Below are positions 26,289 to 35,700 of a stretch of DNA of 64,000 nt, piece by piece. The notes under the pieces were generated by a model that did no database searches, was not told the DNA's origin, and worked only from the letters and a program-made list of their open reading frames with translations. The translations under genes were made by a program, and so were the position numbers. The number at the start of each line of letters is the position of its first letter. Position 1 is the first letter of the stretch. This stretch comes from Microbacterium hominis (GTDB lineage: Bacteria > Actinomycetota > Actinomycetes > Actinomycetales > Microbacteriaceae), in assembly GCF_013282805.1 (NCBI RefSeq), contig NZ_CP054038.1, positions 1,364,001 to 1,428,000 of the forward strand, written 5' to 3'.

Positions 26289-27476
26289 CTACGCCGTGAT
26301 GGGCACGGCGCCCGCGTCGAGGGAGACGTGCTCGAGGGCGAGAGCGATCGCCCCCCGCGTCTCGGCCCACTCGCCGAACGACGCGGCGACGATCTCCGGC
26401 AGTCCCGCGTGCGAGGACAGGGCGGTGCGCTCGAGCGAGTGTCGCATCGGCGAGATGAGGATCTCGCCCGCCTCGGCAAGCTCGCCCCCGACGACGATGA
26501 GCTCGGGGTCGAACAGGTTGCACAGGCTCGCGGCCGCCACCCCGATGTGCCGACCGGCGTCGGCGATGACGCGGCGCGAGGCGCCGTCGCCGCCCTCGGC
26601 GGCGTGCAGGAGGTCGCTCAGGCGCTGCATCCCCTCGCCCGCCGGGAACAGCGACAGCAGGGCCGGGCCGGCAGCGTACGTCTCGAGGCAGCCCCGGTTG
26701 CTGCAGCGGCAGATCGGACCGTTCTCGTCGATGGTCACATGGCCGATCTGGCCGGCCTTGCCGTTGACGCCGCGGAACAGGTCCCCGCCGACGACGAGGC
26801 CGGCGCTGATGGTGTGGCCGATGCGGATGAACACCGCAGACGCGGCATCCCGGGCGCTGCCTTCGCGCGCCTCGGCGAGGCCGCCGAGATTGGCCTCGCT
26901 GTCGACGTAGACCGGACGGCGGATGCGACGGGTGAGGGCGGCGGCGATGTCGACGCCTTCCCAGCCGCGCAGGAGACCGGAGGTCGAGACCATTCCCGTC
27001 CGGGGATCGACCGGCGCGGGTATGGCGAGGCCGACCGCCAGGAGGTCGGCGACGCTGCCGCCGAGCGATTCCATCATGTCGCCGAGGAGGAGCGTCAGCC
27101 GCTCGAGCTCCGCGTCGTAGCGGTGGTCCAGGGCGAGGGGGAGCGAGGTCTGCGCGACGACCGTGCGGGTGGCGTCGGCGATCGCGATGCGCAGCTGCCG
27201 GGAGCTGAAGTGCACGCCCGCGACCAGGCCCAGCTGGCGGGCGAGGGAGACGAGGGTGGCCCGGCGGCCCGAGCGCGAGGTCACCGAGGTGGCGAGGATG
27301 CCGGAGGCGGTGAGCTCCTTGACGATGTTCGACACCGTCGCCGGCGACAGACCCGTGCTGCCGGCCAGCTCCACCTGGGTGAGACGACCGTGGCGCTTGA
27401 GCGACTCGATCAGGCGCGCGCGATTGGCCTCTCGCAGGGAGGTCTGCGAGCCCGGCGGGACTCCACGGCGTGCCAC
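26289..27476 (-). CDS. ROK-family transcriptional repressor
   Basis: A 395-residue regulator. Residues 15-75 form a winged helix (GRLTQVELAGSTGLSPATVS, NIVKELTASGIL, SGRRATLV). The rest is the ROK (repressor-ORF-kinase) sugar-binding fold with the zinc motif CRCSNRGCLE and GHVTIDENG. The expected kinase Asp region reads VDSEANLGGLAE, so it is probably a sensor, not a kinase. It heads the system 2 sugar transporter operon and likely represses it, releasing DNA when the sugar binds. The GTG at 27476 has TACAGT 6 nt upstream. Confidence 0.9.
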   Translation of the reverse strand: MARRGVPPGSQTSLREANRARLIESLKRHGRLTQVELAGSTGLSPATVSNIVKELTASGILATSVTSRSGRRATLVSLARQLGLVAGVHFSSRQLRIAIADATRTVVAQTSLPLALDHRYDAELERLTLLLGDMMESLGGSVADLLAVGLAIPAPVDPRTGMVSTSGLLRGWEGVDIAAALTRRIRRPVYVDSEANLGGLAEAREGSARDAASAVFIRIGHTISAGLVVGGDLFRGVNGKAGQIGHVTIDENGPICRCSNRGCLETYAAGPALLSLFPAGEGMQRLSDLLHAAEGGDGASRRVIADAGRHIGVAAASLCNLFDPELIVVGGELAEAGEILISPMRHSLERTALSSHAGLPEIVAASFGEWAETRGAIALALEHVSLDAGAVPITA

Positions 27477-27488
27477 ACGGTCACTGTA
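27477..27488 (-). promoter_or_regulatory. Leaderless promoter, ROK operon
   Basis: TACAGT (27488-27483, minus strand), six bases, then the GTG at 27476. Confidence 0.65.
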
Positions 27489-27519
27489 CCCGCTCCGGAC
27501 TGCTCAGACCTCTGCCGCC

Positions 27520-28395
27520 TCACGTGCCCGTCGCCAGGCGCACGAGGCGCACGTTGCCCTCCTCCTTGAGCTCCGCGACCTTCGGATGGGCGGAGATGAA
27601 GTCCGTGAACGACTTGTGCCCGAGGCCCTTCTCGCTGAACGACGGGTCCATGCGTCGCAGCAGGCTCTTCAGCGCCGACGCGTGCACCCACTCGTCGTCG
27701 GTGCGCTCGAGCTCCAGCCGCAGCGCGCGCTCGAGCAGGTCGGCGGCGGGGTCGGCGGCGGGTTTGCGGCGCTTCGAGGGCTTGGATGCCGCGCTGTCGG
27801 CATCCGCCTTCGCCTTCTTCGTCGCCGGGGCGGTGACACCGGGCAGCGAGTCGTACGCGTCGAACTGGTCGCATGCGGCCGCCAGCGACTTCGCCGTGGA
27901 CCCCGCCACCCCGACGCCGACGACGATCCGGCCGAGCCGCTTGCAGCGCTGGGCGAGCGGCACGTAGTCGGAGTCGCCGGCGACGATCACGACGTGGGTG
28001 AGGTCGGGGAGGCGGAACATGTCCTCGACGGTGTCGACGGCGAGGCGGATGTCGGCGCCGTTCTTCGCGTACGCCGCGGCTGGGAACAGCTGCACGAGGT
28101 CGACCGCGCGGGCCACCAGCTGCGAACGGTATTCGGCATTGACCGGGGCGGACCAGTCCGCGTAGGCGCGGGTGAGCACGAGCGTGCCGAACGAGGCGGC
28201 GTAGTCGATGATCGCGCCGACGTCGATCGTTGCCGCCGCGAGGCGCTCGGTGATCTCGGGATCGGCGGGGTCCTGGCCGATCTTCTGCCGGTCGCGGGAG
28301 TACGCGTTGCGGCCGTGGACGCGGTCGTACCAGGACATCACGATGTTGTCGAAGTCGAGATAGACCGCGACGCGGGGGTTCTGCGGATCGGGCAT
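27520..28395 (-). CDS. NYN-domain nuclease-like protein with LOTUS/OST-HTH tail
   Basis: A 291-residue protein. Residues 8-175 are a NYN (PIN-like) nuclease domain with the three acidic sites YLDFDNI, KNGADIRLAVD and VAGDSDYVPL. A charged linker (180-215, Lys/Ala-rich) leads to an OST-HTH/LOTUS RNA-binding domain (ALKSLLRRMDPSFSEKGLGH, SFTDFISAHP). It would bind and cut RNA in the cytoplasm; its target is unknown. Its ATG comes one base after the stop of the Gfo/Idh gene, so it is the third gene of a metY-Gfo/Idh-NYN operon, an odd partnership. Confidence 0.88.
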   Translation of the reverse strand: MPDPQNPRVAVYLDFDNIVMSWYDRVHGRNAYSRDRQKIGQDPADPEITERLAAATIDVGAIIDYAASFGTLVLTRAYADWSAPVNAEYRSQLVARAVDLVQLFPAAAYAKNGADIRLAVDTVEDMFRLPDLTHVVIVAGDSDYVPLAQRCKRLGRIVVGVGVAGSTAKSLAAACDQFDAYDSLPGVTAPATKKAKADADSAASKPSKRRKPAADPAADLLERALRLELERTDDEWVHASALKSLLRRMDPSFSEKGLGHKSFTDFISAHPKVAELKEEGNVRLVRLATGT

Positions 28396-28396
28396 G

Positions 28397-29380
28397 TCAG
28401 TGCTCTCCCGGGTAGCGCAGGCCGATCTGCCCGCGGATGTCGTCGAGGGTGCCCATGATCGCGACCGTCTCATCGATGGGAAGGATCTCGCCGTCGGTGC
28501 GGCCCGCGGCGATGAGCTCCTCGGCGGCGATCGCCTGGAACTGCATCCCGCGGCCGGCGATGTCGGACCGGTACTCCTCGAGCACGGTGCCGTCGGGGGC
28601 GACGACGCGGAAGGACGTGGGCGTGTACCAGACGGGGTCGATCTCGATGCGGGCTTCGGCCCCCACGATCGCCGCCGTGTTGGGGCCGACCGAGCGGGAT
28701 GCCGAGATCGAGGTCGACAGCGCGCCCGACGCGTGGGTGAGGATCGTCGCGACCTCCGTGTCGGCGCCGGTCTCGCCCAGACGGGCGACGGCGGCGATCG
28801 CGGTGGGAGCCCCGAGGATGTCCCAGGCGAACGAGACGGGGTAGATCCCGAGATCCAGCAGCGCGCCGCCACCGAGCTCCAGCGCGTTGAGCCGGTGGGT
28901 GGGATCGCTGGAGATGCGCTGGGTGTGGTCGGCGGTGACGACGCGGATCTCGCCCAGCGTGCCGGCGGCGATGATCTCCCGGATGCGGATCATGTGCGGC
29001 AGGTACCGGGTCCACATCGCCTCCATCGCCAGCAGGCCGCGCGCGGCGGCGACCTCGCGCACCTCGGCGGCCTCGAGCGCGGTGAGGGTGAATGGCTTCT
29101 CCACGAGCACGTGCTTGCCGTGGGTGAGGGCGAGCACGGCGTTGTCGCGGTGCATCGGGTGCGGGGTTGCGATGTAGACGATGTCGACCTCGGGATCGGC
29201 GACGAGCGCCTCGTACGAGTCGTGCACGTTCGGGATGCCGAACTCGGCCGCGAACGCCTGCGCGGCCTCGGCGCGGCGGGAGCCCACCGCGGTGACGGTC
29301 AGTCCCGCGGTGCGAAGGTCACGGGTGAAGGCGTGGGCGATGCCGCCCGTGGCGAGGATGCCCCAGCGAAGTCCGGTCAT
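28397..29380 (-). CDS. Gfo/Idh/MocA-family oxidoreductase
   Basis: A 327-residue NAD(P)-dependent dehydrogenase. The N-terminal Rossmann domain begins LRWGILATGGIAHAFTRDL, with DIVYIATPHPMHRDN and the conserved EKP motif in VLVEKPFTLTALEA. The C-terminal domain has GGGALLDLGIYPVSFA. Members act on sugars, inositols or dihydrodiols; the substrate here is unknown. Its ATG overlaps the metY stop (ATGA) and it is followed one base later by the NYN gene, so all three should be translated together. Confidence 0.9.
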   Translation of the reverse strand: MTGLRWGILATGGIAHAFTRDLRTAGLTVTAVGSRRAEAAQAFAAEFGIPNVHDSYEALVADPEVDIVYIATPHPMHRDNAVLALTHGKHVLVEKPFTLTALEAAEVREVAAARGLLAMEAMWTRYLPHMIRIREIIAAGTLGEIRVVTADHTQRISSDPTHRLNALELGGGALLDLGIYPVSFAWDILGAPTAIAAVARLGETGADTEVATILTHASGALSTSISASRSVGPNTAAIVGAEARIEIDPVWYTPTSFRVVAPDGTVLEEYRSDIAGRGMQFQAIAAEELIAAGRTDGEILPIDETVAIMGTLDDIRGQIGLRYPGEH

Positions 29381-30747
29381 GCCTCCGAGACTAGCGACGC
29401 CAGCGGCCGTGCGGCGTCGACGTCCGCCGCCTCGGCGGCGAGCAGATCCAGGGCGCGGGCGAGGTCGGCGATGATGTCGTCGGCGTCTTCCAGCCCGATC
29501 GACAGACGGATCGTGGTCGGACAGATCCCGGCCTCCGCGGCCTGCGCGGGCGTCATGTGGCTGTGCGTCATCGACGACGGGTGGGCGATGAGGCTGCGCG
29601 CGTCGCCGATGTTCGCGACCAGGCGCACGACCGACAGTCCAGCGATCAGCCGCTCGATGCGGGCGAAGTCGGCCTCCGCGTCGTCGGTGGAATGCACGTC
29701 GAAGGAGAACACCGATGCCACGCCGCGCGGGAGGAAGCGCTGGGCCGCACCGTGCCAGGGGCTGGCCTCGAGGCCCGGGTGGTGCACCCGCGCGACGGCG
29801 GGATGCGCGGCGAGGAAGCGCGCCACCGCGAGGCCGTTGGCCACGTGCCGCTGCATGCGCAGATCGAGGGTCTCCAGGCCCTGCAGCAGCTGGAACGCGT
29901 TGAACGCCGACAGCGACGGCCCGAGGTCGTGCACGTACTTGGTCTTCACGAGGGTGATGTACGGCGAGCCGGTCGCGCCGAAGCGCTCGACCAGGCTCTC
30001 GCCGCGCACGCGGTCGTAGGGCAGGTTCAGCTGCGGCCAGCGCTCGGGGTCGGCGCCGAAGTCGAAGGTGCCGAGGTCCACCACGACGCCGCCCAGCGAC
30101 GTGCCGTGACCGCCGAGGAACTTCGTCGCCGAGTGCACGACGATGTCGGCGCCGAGGTCCTTCGGGCGCTGCAGGTACGGGGTCGCCACCGTGTTGTCGA
30201 TGACCAGCGGCACGCCGGCCGCATGGGCGATCTCCGCCACGGCCGGCACGTCGAGCACCTGCGCGATCGGGTTCGTGATCGACTCGGCGAACAGGGCGCG
30301 CGTCGTCGGACGCAGCGCCGCCCGCCAGGCATCCAGGTCGTCCTGATCGACGAAGTCGACCTCGATGCCCCAGTCGGCGAACGTGTCCTGCAGGAGGTCG
30401 ACGGTGCCGCCGTACAGCTGTCGGGCGGCGACGATGTGCTCACCCTGCTTCGCCAGCGCCAGCAGCGCGACCGCGACGGCGGCCTGCCCCGACGAGACGC
30501 CCGACGCGGCGATGCCGCCCTCCAGCTCGGCGACGCGGCGCTCGAAGATGAGCACCGTCGGATTGGCCGCGCGACTGTAGATGTTGCCCTCGCGGCGCAG
30601 GGCGAACAGGTCGCGGGCCTCGCTGAGCGAGGAGAACTCGAACGCGTTCGACTGGTGGATCGGCGGGATGGCGGTGTTCTCGGCGGCTCCCGGGTGGAAC
30701 CCGGCCTGCACCTGCGCCGTCGCGAAGGCGCGCGGGTTCTCGGTCAT
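29377..30747 (-). CDS. metY: O-acetylhomoserine sulfhydrylase (MetY)
   Basis: A 456-residue PLP enzyme of the Cys/Met metabolism family that makes homocysteine from O-acetylhomoserine and sulfide. Seen: [30 protein letters not shown]-type pocket [12 protein letters not shown], and the PLP lysine in [15 protein letters not shown]. The length fits MetY, which carries insertions compared with cystathionine gamma-synthase. The ATG at 30747 is preferred, with another in-frame ATG three codons upstream; GACAAT lies close by as a weak -10. No metX gene is adjacent, which is unusual for actinobacteria. Confidence 0.93.
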   Translation of the reverse strand: MTENPRAFATAQVQAGFHPGAAENTAIPPIHQSNAFEFSSLSEARDLFALRREGNIYSRAANPTVLIFERRVAELEGGIAASGVSSGQAAVAVALLALAKQGEHIVAARQLYGGTVDLLQDTFADWGIEVDFVDQDDLDAWRAALRPTTRALFAESITNPIAQVLDVPAVAEIAHAAGVPLVIDNTVATPYLQRPKDLGADIVVHSATKFLGGHGTSLGGVVVDLGTFDFGADPERWPQLNLPYDRVRGESLVERFGATGSPYITLVKTKYVHDLGPSLSAFNAFQLLQGLETLDLRMQRHVANGLAVARFLAAHPAVARVHHPGLEASPWHGAAQRFLPRGVASVFSFDVHSTDDAEADFARIERLIAGLSVVRLVANIGDARSLIAHPSSMTHSHMTPAQAAEAGICPTTIRLSIGLEDADDIIADLARALDLLAAEAADVDAARPLASLVSEA

Positions 30748-30818
30748 GCACACCATTGTCGGCGCGGAGGGCGTGCGCGTCGCGGTCGTGTGTCGAACTG
30801 TTGCGAGACGATGGGGTG

Positions 30819-31691
30819 GTGACCGCCGCCCACGCCCCGCTCGCCGCCCCGCTCATCGATGCCGGTGCCCTTGCCGACCTGCTCGCTCGCGATGCGCGCG
30901 TGCGCCTGCTCGACGTGCGGTGGCGCATCGATCGGCCCGACGGGCGCGCGGAGTACCTGCAGGCCCACCTGCCCGGCGCCGTGCACGTCGACCTCGAGCG
31001 CGAGCTCTCGCGCCACGGCGAGCCGGCCGAGGGACGGCATCCCCTGCCCGGTCGCGACGCGCTGCAGGACGCCGCGCGCCGGTGGGGCCTTCGCCGGGGC
31101 GACGCGGTGGTCGTCTACGACGACGCCGGCTCGGTGCCGGCGGCCAGAGCCTGGTGGATGCTGACGCGCAGCGGTCTCGCCGATGTGCGCGTGCTCGACG
31201 GGGGCCTGGCGGCGTGGCGCGCCGCGGGGCTGCCGGTCGAGGCCGGCGCCGTCGCCGCGGAGCGGGGCGACGTGGTGCTGCAGGAGATCTCGACCGGGGT
31301 CGTGGACATCGACCAGGCGGCCGCGCGGGCGGCCGAGCACCGGCTCGTCGACGTGCGCGCCCCCGCCCGGTACCGCGGCGAGACCGAGCCGATCGACCCC
31401 GTCGCCGGCCACATCCCGGGCGCGGTCAACCTCCCCACTCTCGCGCACATCGTCGACGGGCGGTTCCGATCGCCGGAGGAGATCCGCGCCGCCTTCGCCG
31501 CCGTGGGCATCGCGCCGGGGGTGGGCGCCGCCGCCTCGTGCGGGTCGGGTGTCAACGCCGCGCACTCCGCGCTCGCCGCGGCGGTGGCCGGAATCGACCT
31601 CGACGTGTACGTCGGCTCGTGGAGTCAGTGGTGCAACACGCCCGGGCGCCCGGTGGCGATCGGCGACGAGCCGGCCGCGTCGCGCGGCTGA
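30819..31691 (+). CDS. sseA: Sulfurtransferase, two rhodanese domains (SseA-like)
   Basis: A 290-residue tandem-rhodanese protein, either thiosulfate or 3-mercaptopyruvate sulfurtransferase. The first domain has RLLDVRWRIDRPDGRAEY and the interdomain pattern ARAWWMLTRSGLADVRVLDGG. The second carries the active Cys in the loop ASCGSGVNAAH, closest to the CG[S/A]GV type of mercaptopyruvate enzymes. Start choice: GTG at 30819, with GACGAT 6 nt upstream; GTG at 30816 is also possible. It is divergent from metY, so both may belong to sulfur metabolism. Confidence 0.88.
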   Translation: MTAAHAPLAAPLIDAGALADLLARDARVRLLDVRWRIDRPDGRAEYLQAHLPGAVHVDLERELSRHGEPAEGRHPLPGRDALQDAARRWGLRRGDAVVVYDDAGSVPAARAWWMLTRSGLADVRVLDGGLAAWRAAGLPVEAGAVAAERGDVVLQEISTGVVDIDQAAARAAEHRLVDVRAPARYRGETEPIDPVAGHIPGAVNLPTLAHIVDGRFRSPEEIRAAFAAVGIAPGVGAAASCGSGVNAAHSALAAAVAGIDLDVYVGSWSQWCNTPGRPVAIGDEPAASRG

Positions 31692-31735
31692 CGTCGGGTC
31701 GGCTGCGGAAGGGCTGCGGGACTGCTGCGGGACGG

Positions 31736-32677
31736 CTACGGGACGAGGGTCACCTTGCCGTCGGCGCCGTCCTGCACCGCGCGATGCGCGGCGGGGGCGT
31801 CGGCGAGTGCGAAGGAGGGTCCCGTCTCCACCGAGAACCGTCCCGAGGCCATCAGCGCGAGCGTCACCGGCATCGCCTCGGCGCGCCACGCCTGCTCCTG
31901 AGCGGTGAGCGGCCGGGGCCCGCCGCCGGAGAACGCGCGGATGCCGAGCCCCGCGGCATCCCGCCCCCGCACCAGCGTCGCGATGCGGCCGCGGTCGGCG
32001 ACGAGCTCGAGACTCGTCTGCAGCGCCTCGTCGGTGCCGGCCGCATCGATGGCGACCGTCACGCCGTCGGGAGCGAGCGCGCGCACGCGATCGGCGAGCC
32101 CGTCGCCGTACGCCACCGGCTCGGCGCCGAGGGCCCGCACCCGCTCGAAGCGTCGGGGCGAAGAGGTCGCGATCACGCGCGCACCCCACAGCACGGCGTA
32201 CTGGATCGCGGCCTGGCCGACCGCTCCTGATCCGCCGTGCAGCAGCAGCGTGTCGCCGCCGCCCACGTGGAGCGAGCGCAGCGCCTGGTAGGCGGTGCCG
32301 ACGGGGATGCCGAGCGCGGCGCCCTCCGCGGCGCTGACGTTCGCGGGGCGGGGGAGCACGCGGCCCCACGGCACGACGAGGTCGCTCGCGTACGCGCCGC
32401 TCGCCCCGAAGAAGACGACGGCGTCTCCCGGGCGGAATCCGGAGACCCCCTCGCCGATCGCCGTGACGATGCCGGCGCCGTCGGCGCCGAGGCGGCGCGG
32501 TTCGGTGAGGGGATCGGAGGCGCGCAGTCCTGTGCGCAGCTTCCAGTCGATGAGGTTGACGCCGGCGGCTTCGACCTCGATGGCGATCTCGCCCGGGCCG
32601 GGGACAGGCGTCGGGATGTCGATGAGATCGAGGACGTCGGGTCCGCCGAATTCGGAGTATGCGATCGCGTGTGCCAT
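31736..32677 (-). CDS. NADPH:quinone reductase-like zinc-free alcohol dehydrogenase
   Basis: A 313-residue MDR-family enzyme: MAHAIAYSEFGGPDVLDLID at the start, AGVNLIDWKLRTG, the nucleotide-binding region LLLHGGSGAVGQAAIQYA, and RVIATSSPRRFERVRALGAE. Zinc ligands of classical alcohol dehydrogenases are missing, as in quinone oxidoreductases (QorA type), so it should reduce quinones or enones with NADPH. The length is typical. It is convergent with sseA and its ATG at 32677 has only a weak ribosome site. Confidence 0.9.
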   Translation of the reverse strand: MAHAIAYSEFGGPDVLDLIDIPTPVPGPGEIAIEVEAAGVNLIDWKLRTGLRASDPLTEPRRLGADGAGIVTAIGEGVSGFRPGDAVVFFGASGAYASDLVVPWGRVLPRPANVSAAEGAALGIPVGTAYQALRSLHVGGGDTLLLHGGSGAVGQAAIQYAVLWGARVIATSSPRRFERVRALGAEPVAYGDGLADRVRALAPDGVTVAIDAAGTDEALQTSLELVADRGRIATLVRGRDAAGLGIRAFSGGGPRPLTAQEQAWRAEAMPVTLALMASGRFSVETGPSFALADAPAAHRAVQDGADGKVTLVP

Positions 32678-32753
32678 GGGATTCCCAACCTGGCATGCGT
32701 GCGGCGGTATTCCGCGGTGACGTGCCGCGGTGGGCCCGGTCGATCGGCCCGTG

Positions 32754-35700
32754 CTACTCGCGCAGCGCCTTCTGGATCCGCTGCGGGGAGACCGGCTCGG
32801 CCGTGCCGAGCTGCTGGGCGAACAGGCTGACGCGATATTCCTCGAGCAGCCACCGGGTGCGCACGAGTGCGGGGCCGGCATCGGGGGCGGGAGGGATGGT
32901 GCCTCCCGCGTCGGAGTAGACGGCCGCCATCCGCTCGAACTCGCTCATGCGCTGGCGGTCGCGGCCGGCGTTGTCGGAGAGCGCCGTCACGCGCGCCAGC
33001 GCGGCCTGCAGGTAGCGCAGCACGTGCGGCAGCCGCGCGGTGCCCGTACGGGCGATGAACCCGGGGTGCACGAGACCGCCGAGCTGGCCGCGCACGTCGT
33101 TGAGGGCGCCGAGGAGGGTGAGCGAGTTCTGGTCCCGCATCGCCCGCTCCACCTCGCGCGCGGTGGTGAGGATGCGGGCGGTGAGCGACACCGTCTGGAA
33201 CAGCTCGTCGACCACCGTGGCCGAGAACGCGTCGCGCACGGTGTCGAACGCCGCGCGTGTGCGCACGAGGCCGTCCGCGGCGGTGCGCTCGAGCACCGCG
33301 TCGGCGACGGCGGAGCGGGCGTCTTCGATGAGCGCCTTGGCCGACGGGTACGGGGATGCCGCGAGGGCGAGCTTCTCGGGCGCGGTGAGGTGGTCGAGCA
33401 CGTACGGGGCGGGCGAGGGCACCGCCAGCAGCAGCAGGCGACGGACACCGGAGCGGGTGGCGGCGGCTGCGGCCTCGGGGGTCGCCTCGATCCGCAGCGC
33501 GACGGAGGACCCCTCGTCGACGAGCGCGGGATAGCCGCGCACGACGCCTCCGGCGACCTTGGTGTCGATGACGTCGGGGAGGTCGCCGAACGACCAGTCG
33601 GTGAGGCCGGAGCGCTCGGCGAGTCCGGCGGCCGGTGCGGTCGCCGGATCCGCCGGGGCGGTCGCGCCGGCGACGCGCGCCGCGGCCGGGCGCTCGAGCG
33701 ATCGGGCGACCGAGTCGCGCGCGCGCCCGGCCAGACGCGCCTGGAGGGCGGCGAGGTCGCGGTCGGAGCCCGCGGCGCGGCCGCGCTGATCGACCGCGCG
33801 GAACGACATCTGCAGGTGTGCGGGAACACGCGCCATGTCGAAGTCCGCCGCGGTGACCGGCTGGTTCGCGACCCGCTGGATGCGGGCGGCGAGGGCTTCG
33901 CGCAGCGTGGTGCGCGGCATCCCGTTCCGCGATTCGGGGCCCTCGTCGCGGAGGTCCTCGGCGAACCGGGCGGCCCAGTCCGCCGCCGGGACGACCGTGC
34001 GCCGGATCGCCTTGGGAAGTGAGCGGATGAGACCGGCGACGAGCTCGCCGCGCATGCCGGGCACCTGCCAGTCGAAGCCGTCGGTCTGCAGCTGTGCGAG
34101 CAGCGCGAGCGGGACGACGGCGGTGACGCCGTCGTCGGGGGCACCCGGCTCGAAGCGATACGCGAGCGAGAGCACCTGGTCGCCCTGGCGCCACCGCGCG
34201 GGGAAGTCGCGCTCGTCGCCGCGCGATGCCTCGTCGACGAGGTCGGACTCGGTCATGTCGAGCAGGCGCGGCGTGCGGGCCGACGTCTCCTTCCACCACG
34301 TCTCGAACGAGCGAACGTCGTACACGTCGCGGGGGATGCGGGCTTCGTAGAAGGCGTAGACGGCTTCGTCGCCGACGAGGATGTCGCGGCGCCGCTCCCG
34401 CTCCTCGATCTTCTCCAGGCGTCGGCGCAGCTCCAGGTTCCGGCGTTCGAACGCGCTCAGGCGCTTGTCGAGGTGGGAGGGGTCCCACTCGCCCTCGACG
34501 AGGGCGTGGCGCAGGAACAGCTCGCGCGCGAGGGGCCGGTCGAACCGCGCCAGCTGCACGCGGCGCTTCGGGACGATCTCGACGCCGAACAGGGTGACCT
34601 TCTCGTACGCGGATGCCGCACCCGCCGTCTTCGACCAGTGCGGCTCGCTCAGCCGGCGCTTGGCGAGATCACCGGCCAGGGGCTCCGCCCATTCGGGGTC
34701 GATCGCGGCGACGGTGCGCGCGAACAGGCGGCTCGTCTCGACGATCTCGGCGGCCATGACCGCCGTAGGCCGCTTCTTCTTCAGACCCGATCCGGGGAAG
34801 ACGGCGAAGCGGGCGCCGCGGGCGCCCAGGTAATCGGGCGCTGGGGGGCGGCCGCCGCGTGCGGCGCCGGGCCGCTTCGCGTCGCCCGTGCTCGTCGAGC
34901 GCTCGTCGAGCAGCCCGATATGCGACAGGAGGCCCGACAGGATCGCCTTGTGCACCTCGTCGGGGTCGGCTGCGGCGCCTGCGGCGCGGTCGGTGCGCCG
35001 CGCGCCCATGAGCGCGGACAGCTGCCGGTGCACGTCGGCCCACTCCCGCACGCGCACGTAATTGAGGTGTTCGCTCCGGCACAGCCGGCGGAACGCGCTC
35101 GAGCCCAGCTCGGCCTGCTTGTCCTGCAGGTGGTTCCACAGGTTCAGGAGGCTCAGGAAATCGCTCGCCGGGTCGGTGAAGCGGGCGTGGAACCGGTCGG
35201 CCTGCTCGCGGAGCTGCTCGGGGCGCTCGCGCACGTCCTGGATCGACAACCCCGCGACGATCGGGAGCACATCGGAGAGCACACCCGTGCGCTTCGCCTC
35301 GATGAGCATGCGCGCGAACCGCGGGTCGATCGGCAGACGGCTGATCTCGCGCCCGAGCGCCGTCAGCTTCGTCTCGTGCACGGCTCCGAGTTCGATGAGG
35401 AGGTCGAAGGCTGCTTTCACACCGCGGGAGTCGGGCGGGGTGAGGAAGGGGAACGCCGAGATGTCGCCGAAGCCCAGGGCGAGCATCTGCAGGATCACCG
35501 AGGCGAGGCTCGTGCGCAGGATCTCGGGTTCGGTGAACTCGTCGCGCGTCGCGAAGTCGTCTTCCGCGTAGAGGCGGATCGCGATTCCCGGCGCTGTGCG
35601 TCCGGCACGGCCGGAGCGCTGCTGCGCCGACGCCTGGGAGATCGCCTCGATGGGAAGGCGCTGGATCTTGCTGCGCGCCGACCATCGCGAGATGCGCGCG

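Noticed and set aside
32678..32753. Terminator of hrpA
   Set aside because: Only a 5-bp GGGCC/GGCCC stem is visible; not strong enough to call.
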